Shown here: positions 45,010 to 54,599 of the stretch, piece by piece
Layout of the letters: every line of letters starts with the position of its first letter
Position numbering within the stretch: position 1 is the stretch's first letter
Source: CAZIAK01 sp964537035
Lineage (GTDB): Bacteria > Planctomycetota > B15-G4
Direction: 5' to 3'
Assembly: GCA_964537035.1 (NCBI GenBank)
Contig: CAZIAK010000021.1
Coordinates: 15,924-79,923, forward strand
DNA length: 64,000 bases
Translations under genes and position numbers: made by a program
Notes under the pieces: model-generated
Seen by the model: only the letters and a program-made list of their open reading frames with translations
What the model was told of the DNA's origin: nothing
The model's database searches: none

Positions 45010-46146
45010 TCAGCGGAGCGTCGATCGTAGAGCGGCCGACCCATGCACCGGGATCATCCGCCACCAGGACAGTCTGTGGCGCAACATCTCACCGCGCTGC
45101 AAAATCGCGACCCAGTGGGCCAGGGCCCAGAGGTCTGGATCGCTCTCAGGACCCAGCCGATACGACGGCATGGGCGTGCCCGCCATGCCGGTCGCCAGGG
45201 TGCGGGCAACGTCGGCGACTGTTGCGCCGCCCTTGTAGATCCAGGTCTCCGAGGTGAGGTCCAGGGCGGGGATGGAACCTCCCCGGGCGTTGGTCAGCGT
45301 GGGTGCAGCGGGGCCGTCGCCCCGTCCTGCTTCGCCGTGACAACGGACGCACCCCCAGCTTTGGAACAGCTCCTGTCCCCGTGCTCTCAGCGCGGGAGTG
45401 AGCGTCGGCGTCGGGCCCAGGGCGACGGGCATGCCAGGGTCGTAGAGTTCAGCCAACGACTCCGCGAGATCCTTTTCGACCCAGACCAGGGCCTCGTCTT
45501 CGGCGGTGGCTCGGACATCACTGGGCCATTCGTGCCCGACGGTTCCGTCGAGCCAGACCTCGACCTCGGTGGCCTCGAAGACCGGAATGTGCGGCAGGTC
45601 GAGCTCGACCGTGTAGTCGTCCAGCCCGTCTCGGACGAAGCCTGCACGTCCCAGGCGCAGGACCTCAGCCACGAGCATCCACCGCTCATCGGAGCTGAGA
45701 TGGGCCATGGCGGGCATGCCCGCTGCGACCACGCCGGCGCTGATGGTGCGGTACAGATCGGCGCCGCTGGGAAACCCGGTACGGCTGCGCAGCTTGTACA
45801 GTCCGTCGGCGAAGTCTCTCGGCGGGGAGCCCATGAACTTCGCGGCCGGACCATCGCCGCGAACCTCCACACCGTGACAACTGGTGCAGCGACCCAGGAA
45901 GAGCAGGCGTCCCGTGGCGGGGTCATCTGTACCCGGTGGTGGCAAGTCGATGGACGCCCAGCTCAGCTCTCGGCTGCTTGCGGGAGCGAGAGACGGGGTG
46001 CTCACGGCACCCGTGTCATCGTCTTCGGTGGCCGTGCACGCTGAGAACAAGAGCGCGGTCAGAGCGAGCAGCCAGGGGGGTGCACTGCGCTGTGCCCTGG
46101 AGTCGGCAAGGCCTCCAGGCGAGGGCAGGTCGACGACAAGTGTCAT
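45010..46146 (-). CDS. Diheme cytochrome c lipoprotein
   Basis: A 378-residue exported protein with two c-type heme sites: RCTSCHGVEVRGDGPAA and GCVRCHGEAGRGDGPAAPT, each a CxxCH with the following GxGDGPAA loop of class I cytochromes. The distal Met candidates are AAGMPAMAHLS and AGTPMPSY. The N-terminal hydrophobic segment (WLLALTALLFSAC) ends in a lipobox. It probably carries electrons between a membrane dehydrogenase and a terminal enzyme in the periplasm. No oxidase partner is adjacent. Confidence 0.85.
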   Translation of the reverse strand: MTLVVDLPSPGGLADSRAQRSAPPWLLALTALLFSACTATEDDDTGAVSTPSLAPASSRELSWASIDLPPPGTDDPATGRLLFLGRCTSCHGVEVRGDGPAAKFMGSPPRDFADGLYKLRSRTGFPSGADLYRTISAGVVAAGMPAMAHLSSDERWMLVAEVLRLGRAGFVRDGLDDYTVELDLPHIPVFEATEVEVWLDGTVGHEWPSDVRATAEDEALVWVEKDLAESLAELYDPGMPVALGPTPTLTPALRARGQELFQSWGCVRCHGEAGRGDGPAAPTLTNARGGSIPALDLTSETWIYKGGATVADVARTLATGMAGTPMPSYRLGPESDPDLWALAHWVAILQRGEMLRHRLSWWRMIPVHGSAALRSTLR

Positions 46147-46754
46147 GGTGGAGAACCCAGCGAGACGGGCTCAGGAACAAGCCACGCCACAGGGGGACCC
46201 CGCGTCGAGAGCGGCTCATCATGAGGACGTCACCAGGCCGGATTGTCGGCTTTCCCGCAGCCAGGTCCAGCACGGTGCTCCCAGAGCGGCTGGGGGGGGG
46301 CGGTGCCCACGATGCGGGAGCCGGTGCCGTCGAAGAAGAGACCTAGACCACCCTCACTCCCGAAGGGCGCGTTGAGGATATCGACCTCACCACCCTCCCG
46401 GACTGCCGAGGCAACCCAAACCGGCGCTGTCCGTAGACGGTGATGATGCCGGTGATGTGGACTGGCAGGAGCCAACAGGTCGGCGTTGGCTGCGGCTGGA
46501 GTTCACGGAACCATGATGGCTCTCTTTCACCGCACATCTGCGTATTGCGCGATCCGCTCATACCCATATCCTTGGGAACCTGACGTGACGCACAGAACGT
46601 CCCCCCCCCCTCGCCCCAATGGATGCAGGGTAGTCCCGTCTTTGCCTCTTGGCTGGTTGCTCCCGATACGGCGACCACAAGAGCACTCTCGGTTCCTCCC
46701 TCTCATCGCAAGGGTCGCGCGCCCGTCTTGGGTCGCGTCGGCGGCACGCCTGTC
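46147..46754. other. 608-base gap with homopolymer tracts and a possible gene remnant
   Basis: No intact gene is evident. A minus-strand frame at 46230-46475 reads VWVASAVREGGEVDILNAPF and GLGLFFDGTGSRIVG, like a piece of a secreted protein, but it lacks a start and ribosome site. A neighbouring frame (46343-46678) may hold the preceding part, suggesting a frameshifted remnant. A run of nine G (46292-46300) and one of ten C (46601-46610) sit here, and such runs are prone to length errors. Promoters of the cytochrome and PPK2 genes must also be here. Confidence 0.35.
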
Positions 46755-47678
46755 ATGACACGATCCCCCGACGCTTCCGACCCAGGCCCGAACGGGGCCA
46801 AGAGCAAGCAGGAATCAGCTCCGACCGGGGCACGTCCGATCGTTTTTGATCTCAACGCCAAGAACGTGGCGCCGAGATGGAACCAGGACGGCTCCTACCC
46901 CTTCCCCAAGAAGATGAAGGTGCTCGACTACGAGCAGCAGAAGCACGAGCTGCAGATCGAGCTGCTCAAGGTGCAGAAGTGGGTGCGTGAGACCAATCAG
47001 CGCGTGGTGCTCCTGTTCGAAGGGCGGGATGCAGCAGGCAAGGGCGGGACCATCAAGCGTTTCATGGAGCACCTCAATCCTCGTGGCGCCCAGGTGGTGG
47101 CGCTTGAGAAACCCACCGATCGCGAACGAAACCAGTGGTACTTCCAGCGCTACATCGAACACTTGCCCTCGAAGGGCGAAATGGTCCTGTTCGACAGGTC
47201 CTGGTACAACCGCGCCGGGGTCGAGAAGGTGATGGGCTTCTGCTCTGACCAGGAACACCTCGAGTATCTGCGCCAAGCTCCCCAGCTGGAGCGCATGCTC
47301 GTCAACAGCGGCATCATCCTGGTCAAGTACTGGTTCTCGGTGAGCCGGATCGAACAGTTCCGGCGCTTCCAGTCACGGAAGAAAGACCCGCTCAAGCAAT
47401 GGAAGCTGAGCCCGGTGGACATGGCCTCGCTGGCTCGTTGGGATGACTACACGGCGGCCAAGGAAGCGATGTTCTTCCACACCGACACGCGCGACGCGCC
47501 CTGGACGATCATTCGCTCCGATGACAAGAAGCGCGGGCGTATCAACTGCATGCGCCATTTCTTGTCCTCGCTCGACTACGACGGCGCCAACAGACAGCTG
47601 GTGGGTGAGCCCGACCCCCTGATTGTTGGCTCGGTCAGCGGCTTCACCAATCCTTCCACACACTCGCAAATCGACTGA
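46755..47678 (+). CDS. ppk2: Polyphosphate kinase 2
   Basis: A 307-residue PPK2-family kinase, which moves phosphate between polyphosphate and nucleotides. Walker A is EGRDAAGKGG (89-98), Walker B and the lid region are FDRSWYNRAGVE (146-157), and KPTDRERNQWYFQRY contains the Arg/Tyr residues lining the polyphosphate channel. The single-domain form of about 300 residues corresponds to class I or III enzymes; which nucleotide it favours is not clear. A Lys-rich coiled-coil protein follows 24 bases later. Confidence 0.93.
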   Translation: MTRSPDASDPGPNGAKSKQESAPTGARPIVFDLNAKNVAPRWNQDGSYPFPKKMKVLDYEQQKHELQIELLKVQKWVRETNQRVVLLFEGRDAAGKGGTIKRFMEHLNPRGAQVVALEKPTDRERNQWYFQRYIEHLPSKGEMVLFDRSWYNRAGVEKVMGFCSDQEHLEYLRQAPQLERMLVNSGIILVKYWFSVSRIEQFRRFQSRKKDPLKQWKLSPVDMASLARWDDYTAAKEAMFFHTDTRDAPWTIIRSDDKKRGRINCMRHFLSSLDYDGANRQLVGEPDPLIVGSVSGFTNPSTHSQID

Positions 47679-47702
47679 ACCCGTTCACTGGATGACCTGG
47701 CC

Positions 47703-47951
47703 ATGAAGCCCAAGAAGAAACTGAAAGAGCTGGAGCTGATGCTGCAGGCGTCCCGCGAACAGCTGAGCAGCGCCGCTGCCCATGCTCGCACGGCGATGAA
47801 GAGAGCAGAAGAAGCGCAGAAGGCCGCGAACAAGGCCCATGACGACCTGAAGCAGATCGAGAAGCTGCTGAAGAAGGAGCAAACGAAGCTCGCCGCGGCC
47901 AAGCGGGTGGCCAAGAAAGCGGCGATCAAGAAGGTGCGCAAGGGCAAGTAG
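47703..47951 (+). CDS. Lys/Ala-rich coiled-coil protein
   Basis: An 82-residue basic protein. Heptad-like patterns run through most of it (KLKELELMLQASREQLSSAA and KRAEEAQKAANKAHDDLKQ), and the end is histone-like (AAAKRVAKKAAIKKVRKGK). It follows PPK2 closely on the same strand. A basic tail could bind nucleic acid or polyphosphate; binding to polyphosphate would fit the neighbour but is inference. Lys-rich proteins in this style also act as nucleoid proteins. Confidence 0.65.
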   Translation: MKPKKKLKELELMLQASREQLSSAAAHARTAMKRAEEAQKAANKAHDDLKQIEKLLKKEQTKLAAAKRVAKKAAIKKVRKGK

Positions 47952-48001
47952 CTCGGCGAGCCGCCAAGACTGGGCGCTTGGTCAAATGCTGGCTCTTTGC
48001 G

Positions 48002-49549
48002 TTACTCGAGCTCGATGCTCTCCAACCGGAAGCTCACACAACGGCGCAGGTCGTCGCCCTCGTAGACATAGTCGTCAGCGACAAAGCGCACGGTGAGCCA
48101 CGGCCGGCCGTTCACCGCCCAGGGCACCTTGACAGTGCGCTCCACGGACCTGCCTGCCGATAGTCTGATCTTGCCCACGGGGACCTCGTCGAGGGAGACG
48201 GTGATCGTCTTGCCGTTGAGCTCGGGGCGGTCGAGGCAGGCCCCCTTGATGGTCAGGGTTCTTGCCTTGCGGCTGCGCAGCATGATCGAGGCGTAGGGTG
48301 AGAGGGTGCCGTCTGCGGCGACGCCAGCGTGGGCCTGGCTGGCCGTGGTCGGCGTGAGCTCGCCGATGGTGAACGCTGAGCGGCCTTCAACCTCGGGCAG
48401 GCCGTCGGGGGCCAGCGCGGTCGCCCGCCCTCGTGCGACCATCTGCTCCGCCCAGTCGTCGACCTCAGGCCAGGCATCGAGCGCCAGTGTGGGCAAGAGC
48501 CCCCGCTCACGGATCACGGAGAAGAGCAGGCGAGCCACCTGCTCATGTCCGACCGGGTTCCAGTGTTCGTCCACGTCGCTCTGGCGCCAGGCGGGGTTGG
48601 CCGCGAAGACGGATGGCAGGTAGAGCGCCTGCAGAAATGTGAGGCCCCTGGTCAGACGTTGAGCGGCCACGGGGTTGAGTGTCCCCCAGTGGAACACGTG
48701 AAGATACTGGCCGCCCAGAGCTGTCACGGTCTGCGCCAGCCTGGCGATCTCAGTGGCCGATTCGGAGAAGCGGACCCTGCTCTCGTGGTCCACGCCCAGG
48801 GGCAAGGTGGAGTAGCCCCGCTTGTCGAGGGACCAGCGGGCGAAGCCCGAACGGACGGCGCCGTCCGCGGAATCGGGTCGGCGTGCCGAGAAGGTCCCCA
48901 TGGATCCGAAGCCTCGGGCGCTCAAGGTGTCGGCCAGGTCGTTGCGCACCGAGAGATGAAGGACGAGGTCAGGCAGCAGCAGGGCCAGTTGGCGCCTGAG
49001 GAATGCACACTCGGAGACGAGGCTCCAGCTTGAGAGGCCGAAGTGAAGCACTTCGATCTGCCGGATGTCTGCTGGCTCGTGGTCGCCCTCGCCCTCGCCC
49101 CTGCGTTCCTCCAGGAAGCGCTCCAGATGCACGCCCATGCGCTGGTCAGCCTCTACACCCAGGCCGTAGACGAAGCTGTCGCCCAGGAGCACCACACGCA
49201 GGGTGCCCTCCGGCTTGGGCATGACGACTTCCCGTTCGCGCATGCCCTGCAGATTGCTGTGAATCACCCGTCCCGCCACCACCATGTCGTCGATGCGGGG
49301 TTGCATGACCCGGCCGACGTCAGCATCGGGGTGGTTGTCCCAGAGGGCGCCGCTGGAGAGGGCCGTCACCATGGCCTGGACCTGGGCCGCCGAGCGCTCG
49401 TCATCGCGCATGCCTGTGCCAGAAAGACTGTCGTTCTGTCGCACGACAGCCCGGCCGGTCTGCAGCTGATGGACGAGCAGGATCGCGAGCACTGCCGAGA
49501 GCGTGGCGAGGATCACGATCGTTGCGTAGGGCCGGTCGCTTGCTCGCAT
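48002..49549 (-). CDS. Membrane-anchored SGNH-hydrolase-like protein
   Basis: A 515-residue protein. One N-terminal membrane segment (IVILATLSAVLAILLVHQL) is followed by an SGNH domain: block I RVVLLGDSFVYGLGVE, a likely block II in LHFGLSSWSLVSE, and block V VDEHWNPVGHEQVARLLF (Asp and His). The C-terminal 120 residues are a beta-rich domain (TLTIKGACLDRPELNGKT). The arrangement resembles planctomycete SGNH proteins linked to polysaccharide O-acetylation. The ATG at 49549 is the start of the anchored form. Substrate unknown. Confidence 0.78.
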   Translation of the reverse strand: MRASDRPYATIVILATLSAVLAILLVHQLQTGRAVVRQNDSLSGTGMRDDERSAAQVQAMVTALSSGALWDNHPDADVGRVMQPRIDDMVVAGRVIHSNLQGMREREVVMPKPEGTLRVVLLGDSFVYGLGVEADQRMGVHLERFLEERRGEGEGDHEPADIRQIEVLHFGLSSWSLVSECAFLRRQLALLLPDLVLHLSVRNDLADTLSARGFGSMGTFSARRPDSADGAVRSGFARWSLDKRGYSTLPLGVDHESRVRFSESATEIARLAQTVTALGGQYLHVFHWGTLNPVAAQRLTRGLTFLQALYLPSVFAANPAWRQSDVDEHWNPVGHEQVARLLFSVIRERGLLPTLALDAWPEVDDWAEQMVARGRATALAPDGLPEVEGRSAFTIGELTPTTASQAHAGVAADGTLSPYASIMLRSRKARTLTIKGACLDRPELNGKTITVSLDEVPVGKIRLSAGRSVERTVKVPWAVNGRPWLTVRFVADDYVYEGDDLRRCVSFRLESIELE

Positions 49550-49640
49550 GGCCGGGAGAATACCAACTGGCTTGCCCCGAACCTCGGGTAGGCCCGGTTT
49601 GCACGAGGGTCGGCTCACGGTGATGAGCCATGGGCTGCTC

Positions 49641-50378
49641 TCACCCCGGCGCCAGCGCCTCGATCAACTCATCGACGAGTTGGGGGACGACCGTGGCGGC
49701 TCTCCCCGGCATGAATCGGTCACGAGGGTCAATGTTCGAGGGTTCGTCCAGGCTGTTGACGATCGTCTGCGCGCCGTACTGGCGAGCTGCGTCGAGAAAA
49801 CCCGCTGCGGGATAGACCTGACCGCTGGTACCGATAGAAACGAAGTGCGTGGCGACGGTCAGGCAGTCTTGAATCGTGTCCAGGTGAAAGGGCATCTCGC
49901 CAAACCAGACGATGTCCGGGCGCAGGGCGACGGCGGGCGGCGCGCAGAGCTCGCAGTGGAGAAACGTCTCGGGGTCGGTGCGCTCAAGGTCTCGTATCCG
50001 TTCGTGGCAGCGCTCGCAGCGCAACTGCGCCAGCTCGCCGTGCATGTGCAGGGGACTGGAGCCCGCGCGCTCGTGCAAGTTGTCCACGTTCTGGGTGATC
50101 AGGGTGAAGGGAAGACCGCGCTCGGTGAGGGTCTGCTCAAGGCGGGCCAGAGCGAAGTGCGCCGGGTTGGGCTCAACGTCTGAAAGGGCACGGCGCCGCA
50201 GCTGATAGAAGCGCCAGACCAGCTCTTTGTTCGCGCGCCAGGCCGCAGGTGTCGCCACTTCTTCGACCCGGTGCCCCTCCCACAGACCGCCCGCGTCGCG
50301 AAAAGTCGCCAGACCTGAGTCTGCTGAGATTCCAGCCCCGGTGAGGACGACGACGGCGGGCTGGGGGGCGGTGGGCAT
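49641..50378 (-). CDS. cobB: NAD-dependent protein deacylase (sirtuin, CobB/SIRT5 type)
   Basis: A 245-residue sirtuin that removes acyl groups from lysine using NAD. The Rossmann motifs are VLTGAGISADSGLATFRD and TQNVDNLHERAG, the catalytic His is in HMHGEL (His 113), and the zinc Cys pairs are CERC (121-124) and CELC (142-145), followed by LRPDIVWFGEMP. Tyr 58 and Arg 61 in WRFYQLRRR match the SIRT5-class pair that binds succinyl or malonyl groups, so desuccinylation is likely beside deacetylation. I chose the ATG at 50378 rather than the longer frame to 50540. Confidence 0.92.
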   Translation of the reverse strand: MPTAPQPAVVVLTGAGISADSGLATFRDAGGLWEGHRVEEVATPAAWRANKELVWRFYQLRRRALSDVEPNPAHFALARLEQTLTERGLPFTLITQNVDNLHERAGSSPLHMHGELAQLRCERCHERIRDLERTDPETFLHCELCAPPAVALRPDIVWFGEMPFHLDTIQDCLTVATHFVSIGTSGQVYPAAGFLDAARQYGAQTIVNSLDEPSNIDPRDRFMPGRAATVVPQLVDELIEALAPG

Positions 50379-50538
50379 GTGAGGGCCGATGATACTCTTC
50401 GTCCCGCGGACGGTGCGACTCGTCACGTGCGGGCTGGTTCTCGCCCCGGCATGAGTCCGGCGGGGCCGATGATCGCGACCGGAACATTGGGGACGGCTTG
50501 CGGTTCTGAGCTCTCCGCTTCTCCGAAAGGGCCCGCCC

Positions 50539-52449
50539 ATGGTCGTGACACTCGCTTCTCTGCTGCTCTTCGTGACTGCGCTTCAAGCTCCAGCCATCCA
50601 AGAAGCGATCGCCGTGGAAGCTTCAGCGGTCTGTGGCGCCGCCGACCTGGGTAGCCTGGCAGCGCAAGAACTGATCGAGTTGCACTCCATGCTGGAGATC
50701 TGGAGTGAGTTGCCTGGCTGGCCGCACCTGGGGACCGCTCAGGCTTCTTCAGCCCTCTCTTCTGTGCTCGTGGGTGACCCCTGCCCCGAGATCTCCGTTC
50801 GCCTGGCTGGCTTCGCGCAGAGGTTCGGCCAGCCCTACGCTGAGTGCCCCGAATGGTCGGAGCTGGTCGCCCTGGCTGTTCGAGTGCATGGGCGATTGAC
50901 GGTTGAGTATCCAGCGCCAGAGAGTGACGATCTGCCAGCGATTTCTGCCTGGACCTCGCCTGGATGGCTGGGCGCGCGGGCCCTTCTGCTCGAGTTGTCC
51001 GGTCGGGCGGCTGCAGCCAGAGAGCTGCTGTTTGGAGATGGCCAGCGCAGCTGGAGCGGTTGCTGTCTGCCTTGTCTGTCCGAGGATCTCTTCTACCTCT
51101 GCCGCAGCCGCGCCGAGTTCCTGGATCGGGCGGGTGAGTCTGAAGCGGCGTCACTCTGGTACCTGGAGGCACTGCATTGGTGTGTGTCTGACGATCTGGC
51201 CACCATGTTTGGCCGGCCTCGCCTCGGTGCCGACCTGGCGATGGTCCGGCTGATGGACTTGTTGACCAAACAGGGGGATCTCGAAGCTGCATGCGCGGTG
51301 TGGCGCACGCTGGCGAGGGCTGATGCCAAGGCAGCGGAGACATCGCAAGAGCAGCGATTGGCCCCTGCCGGAGTCGGAGCTCTGCAGCTGGACTCGGGCC
51401 CTACTCTCTTTGCCATCCCCCTCTCTTTGGAAGACGATTCATTTCCCGAACGCACCGCGTTGGTGATCGGCGACGTGGCCTACCCGCTCGGCTGGAGGGT
51501 CCTCGGGGCCAGGGTGCCGCTGTCTGCGTCTCCCGTTCTGGGTCGGCGCCTTTCACCTCGCTGCGACGTTGACTTTGAGCTGCTTGCGCCAGGGGATACT
51601 CGAGTGGCCCCGCTCGTCATGGACATGCTCACACGCAACCGCGGCGCGGTTGCAGCCAGCGATGGAGCAGCGGCCAGTTCGCCTCCCGCGTCTCGATGGA
51701 CTCGCGGCGACCTGCCCCCAGCGCTGCCAGGTTTCCGCTTCTTGCGCGTCAACGATCAGGGCTGCCCTGAGTATGAACGTCAGTTGACCGACGACGTCTC
51801 CATGGTCTTCGTGCTGGTGCCCGCAGGTGAGTACGAAGTCGGCGGTTCCCGCGAGGACTTTCATGGCCGCTACGGCTGCACGCCGCTGCGCCAGGTGACG
51901 CTGGACGCCTTTCTCTTGGCCAAGACCGAGTGCACACAGCGGCAGTGGCAGGCGGTGATGGAACACAACCCCTCTCGGTTCAATGAGTCCGGCGCCGAGG
52001 CGCCCGTGGATTCGGTGTCCTGGCATGACATCCAGGCCTTCTCCCGCAAGACTCGGCTGCTCCTGCCGAGCAGCACCCAATGGGAGGTGGCCGCCCGGGC
52101 GGGTGGTGCCGCCCCCGGAAGCCTGGGGCTGAGTGAGGAGGCTTGGTTCCGGGGAAACTCCGGCGGACGCACTCACGGCGTTCGGCTCAAGGCGCCCAAC
52201 GGCTTCGGCCTGTTCGACATGATCGGCAACGTGCGCGAGTGGTGTGAGGACAGCGCATTCGATGCTGATTCGGGGGACCCTCCCACAGATGGATCGCCCT
52301 GGATTGTGCCCGGCTCTCTGCTGCGTTCACTGCGCGGAGGTGGGTGGTTCAGCCCTGCCTATGCGTGCGATGTCCGCATCCGCGATGCCTTCGTGGCCTG
52401 GGCCTGGAATCCCAATGTGGGCTTTCGCCCGATGTCCCCGCTGCGCTGA
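50539..52449 (+). CDS. FGE-sulfatase-domain (SUMF1-like) protein
   Basis: A 636-residue protein. A hydrophobic N-terminus (VVTLASLLLFVTALQAPAIQ) probably exports it. A helical N-terminal half of no known family leads to a C-terminal formylglycine-generating-enzyme domain of about 220 residues: FVLVPAGEYEVGGSRED, LAKTECTQRQWQAVM, PVDSVSWHDIQAF, GLFDMIGNVREWCED and VGFRP near the end. In true FGEs a Cys pair makes formylglycine on sulfatases; here the active Cys are not obvious, and no sulfatase is nearby. Many such domains are non-enzymatic ligand-binding folds. Confidence 0.8.
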   Translation: MVVTLASLLLFVTALQAPAIQEAIAVEASAVCGAADLGSLAAQELIELHSMLEIWSELPGWPHLGTAQASSALSSVLVGDPCPEISVRLAGFAQRFGQPYAECPEWSELVALAVRVHGRLTVEYPAPESDDLPAISAWTSPGWLGARALLLELSGRAAAARELLFGDGQRSWSGCCLPCLSEDLFYLCRSRAEFLDRAGESEAASLWYLEALHWCVSDDLATMFGRPRLGADLAMVRLMDLLTKQGDLEAACAVWRTLARADAKAAETSQEQRLAPAGVGALQLDSGPTLFAIPLSLEDDSFPERTALVIGDVAYPLGWRVLGARVPLSASPVLGRRLSPRCDVDFELLAPGDTRVAPLVMDMLTRNRGAVAASDGAAASSPPASRWTRGDLPPALPGFRFLRVNDQGCPEYERQLTDDVSMVFVLVPAGEYEVGGSREDFHGRYGCTPLRQVTLDAFLLAKTECTQRQWQAVMEHNPSRFNESGAEAPVDSVSWHDIQAFSRKTRLLLPSSTQWEVAARAGGAAPGSLGLSEEAWFRGNSGGRTHGVRLKAPNGFGLFDMIGNVREWCEDSAFDADSGDPPTDGSPWIVPGSLLRSLRGGGWFSPAYACDVRIRDAFVAWAWNPNVGFRPMSPLR

Positions 52450-52491
52450 TGACGTCTGGGCCCCGTGAGGGACAGTCCACGATCGCTCGGC

Positions 52492-54411
52492 TCAACGGAA
52501 GGACACCCTCGCCGGACGGGCTCCCACCGTGACAGATCGCCTCACGCCTGGGCGAGCTGGGCATGAGACGGCGTAGGCACCGTGGGCGAGGCCGAAGAGA
52601 CGGCAGCGGCCGAACTCATCGCTGCTGAAGTACATGGGTTGATTTCCTGGGGCGGACGTACTGCTGGCATCAACCGGCTCCACAAGAAAGTCGACGGCCT
52701 CCATGGTCCCCAGGTGGATCTCCAGGAGGGAGGCCGCCAGGTCGATCACCACCGGAGCTGCTGAGCCGGCTTCGGGAATCGACCCGGTCGCGCTGGCCAG
52801 TGACTCGAGGCCCGGCTCGTCGGGCAGCGTCGTCGCATAAACAGTGATGGGGCCCGTGGGTAGATCGTACACGGTGAGCGTGTCCGCCATGGTCAATCCT
52901 TCGTACTCGCCGATGGGCTGCCCTTCTTCATTGACGACGTGGATCCAGAGGAGTTCGTCGGCCAGTTCGGGAGGGCGCCGCAGCTCGATCACGACCTTGG
53001 GCCGGGACAGCAGGGCGTCCAGGTCGAAGGTGACGTCGATGGTGAGCTCGGTGGTCTGCCCGGCGTGGATCTCAACGGAGTTGCTTGGCGAAGGAAAACC
53101 AGGCAAGGCAGGCGTCGTCCACAGCTCGACTTCGAGGATCTCTTCGGGGAGACCGTCAATGGTGAAGTTGCCCAGTCGGTCGACGGGGCTGCTCTTGTAG
53201 ACCGAGGAGGATCCATCGGATCGCCATTCCGTGGAGGCGGAGACTCTTGCCCAACCATCCTCGTTCGGCATGCCCTCCCAGAGCACCTTGCCGACCAGGC
53301 GGCCACCGCGGAAAAGCCGCGCGTTCACGGTGATCGCGGCACCACCTGCGGGGAGATGCAAGGGCTCGGATTGCCAGGGGAGGTAGTCGCTGTGGCTGAC
53401 CCTGAGACGCACCAGGCGTCCTCGCTCGAGCGAAATGTCGAAGTGCCCGACATCGTCAGTCCTGTCGAAACCAAGGTGCTCGGGGATCGATCGCAGCTCG
53501 CTGGCTTCGCTTTCGCTGGTCGCGACGACCCTGACGATGGCGTCGGGAAGCACCCGGCCCTCTGCGCTTACGACTCCTGTGATCCGGGCGGGGTGCGCGA
53601 GCACCAGCATCATGTCGTGGACCTCTGAGGTCTCCGCCATGTCGTACCAGGGCGAGGTGGCAGTAGAGCCGTCGGTCGTGTGCACTGCGACCCGCCACAC
53701 CCCTTCGTACGGCAACTCTTCTTGTGGCACACAGAAGTGCCCGCCGTCCGAGCGAGCGGAGTTTCCCGATCCTCGTTGGGGAACACCCATGTCCTCGCTG
53801 CCGGTCTCGATGCGCCAGATGAACGCCTGCACAGGGTCTCCCTCCTCGTCGACCACGGTGCCAGCAACGGCAGAGGTGTTGGGAGCCACCATGGTGACGT
53901 CGCTGTGGACACCTGGCTCGAGCTGCACCCTTTGGCTGACCAGGTCGATGCCCTCGTCTGGAACCACGGTGACCCGATACTCGCCGGGCGGCAAGTCGGT
54001 CCAGGTCAGAGGTGAGCCCTCGTACCAGAGCTGCGAGCTGCCCGAACTCTCTGTGGGTTCCAAGCTGACGAACACTTGCTTGGGAGCGTTGCAGACGATG
54101 ACCACGTCGACCGTGAGGCTGGCGGGACCCTGCTTGCGCGCGGTGGTGGCTGTTAGCTCAACGCCTGACCCCTCGCCATCGAGCGCGGGCGCGGGCGCAA
54201 GTGCGGTCTTGGGTGCCAGAGGGACTGAGATGTTCACCCCGTCGCCGACCTTGGCACCGTGCGCATCAAGGGATGTGTTGCGTGCAGAGTCTGCTGCGAC
54301 ACCCGACCTGGCGCCCCCTTGCTCAGTCTCGTCAAGAAGGCCACCCGCCAGCGCGAGCGCCGCCACAGAAGCCAGCAGGAGGCCTGCCCAGAGAAACGGT
54401 CTGGAACTCAT
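52492..54411 (-). CDS. Surface protein with carboxypeptidase-regulatory-like beta domains (copy 1)
   Basis: A 639-residue exported protein. A signal anchor (FLWAGLLLASVAALALAGGL) is followed by repeated beta-sandwich units of the carboxypeptidase regulatory-like or CNA-B type, recognised by DLPPGEYRVTVVPDEG, SAVAGTVVDEEGDPVQAF and ARITGVVSAEGRVLPDAIVRV. It ends GLAHGAYAVSCPARPGVRRSV. The same protein with about 50% or more identity is encoded next door (54600-56552). No enzyme motif is seen; a structural surface role is likely. Confidence 0.75.
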   Translation of the reverse strand: MSSRPFLWAGLLLASVAALALAGGLLDETEQGGARSGVAADSARNTSLDAHGAKVGDGVNISVPLAPKTALAPAPALDGEGSGVELTATTARKQGPASLTVDVVIVCNAPKQVFVSLEPTESSGSSQLWYEGSPLTWTDLPPGEYRVTVVPDEGIDLVSQRVQLEPGVHSDVTMVAPNTSAVAGTVVDEEGDPVQAFIWRIETGSEDMGVPQRGSGNSARSDGGHFCVPQEELPYEGVWRVAVHTTDGSTATSPWYDMAETSEVHDMMLVLAHPARITGVVSAEGRVLPDAIVRVVATSESEASELRSIPEHLGFDRTDDVGHFDISLERGRLVRLRVSHSDYLPWQSEPLHLPAGGAAITVNARLFRGGRLVGKVLWEGMPNEDGWARVSASTEWRSDGSSSVYKSSPVDRLGNFTIDGLPEEILEVELWTTPALPGFPSPSNSVEIHAGQTTELTIDVTFDLDALLSRPKVVIELRRPPELADELLWIHVVNEEGQPIGEYEGLTMADTLTVYDLPTGPITVYATTLPDEPGLESLASATGSIPEAGSAAPVVIDLAASLLEIHLGTMEAVDFLVEPVDASSTSAPGNQPMYFSSDEFGRCRLFGLAHGAYAVSCPARPGVRRSVTVGARPARVSFR

Positions 54412-54513
54412 GGCCCCATCCTACGCTGACCTCGTACCTGACGTTCTGTCTCTCAGCCCTTCTTGAGCTTGAACAGCTTGCTGGAGCCGATGCGCGGGAC
54501 CATGACCTTGATG
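54398..54513. repeat. Duplicated 116-bp segment, copy A, with a fossil lipase tail
   Basis: This segment matches 56539-56654 with about three mismatches and no gap. It joins the first codons of the surface-protein gene, its upstream region, and the last about 20 codons of the lipase gene. On the minus strand 54453-54513 reads VPRIGSSKLFKLKKG then stop, the exact end of the lipase, with no lipase gene attached. Confidence 0.85.
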
Positions 54514-54599
54514 GACTTCAACGGTCAGCAGCCTGCTCGGCTGTTGCAAGGCAGCGACGGGGTGGGCAGCCCGATACCGAAGGCCTTGGGCCTTTTGAG

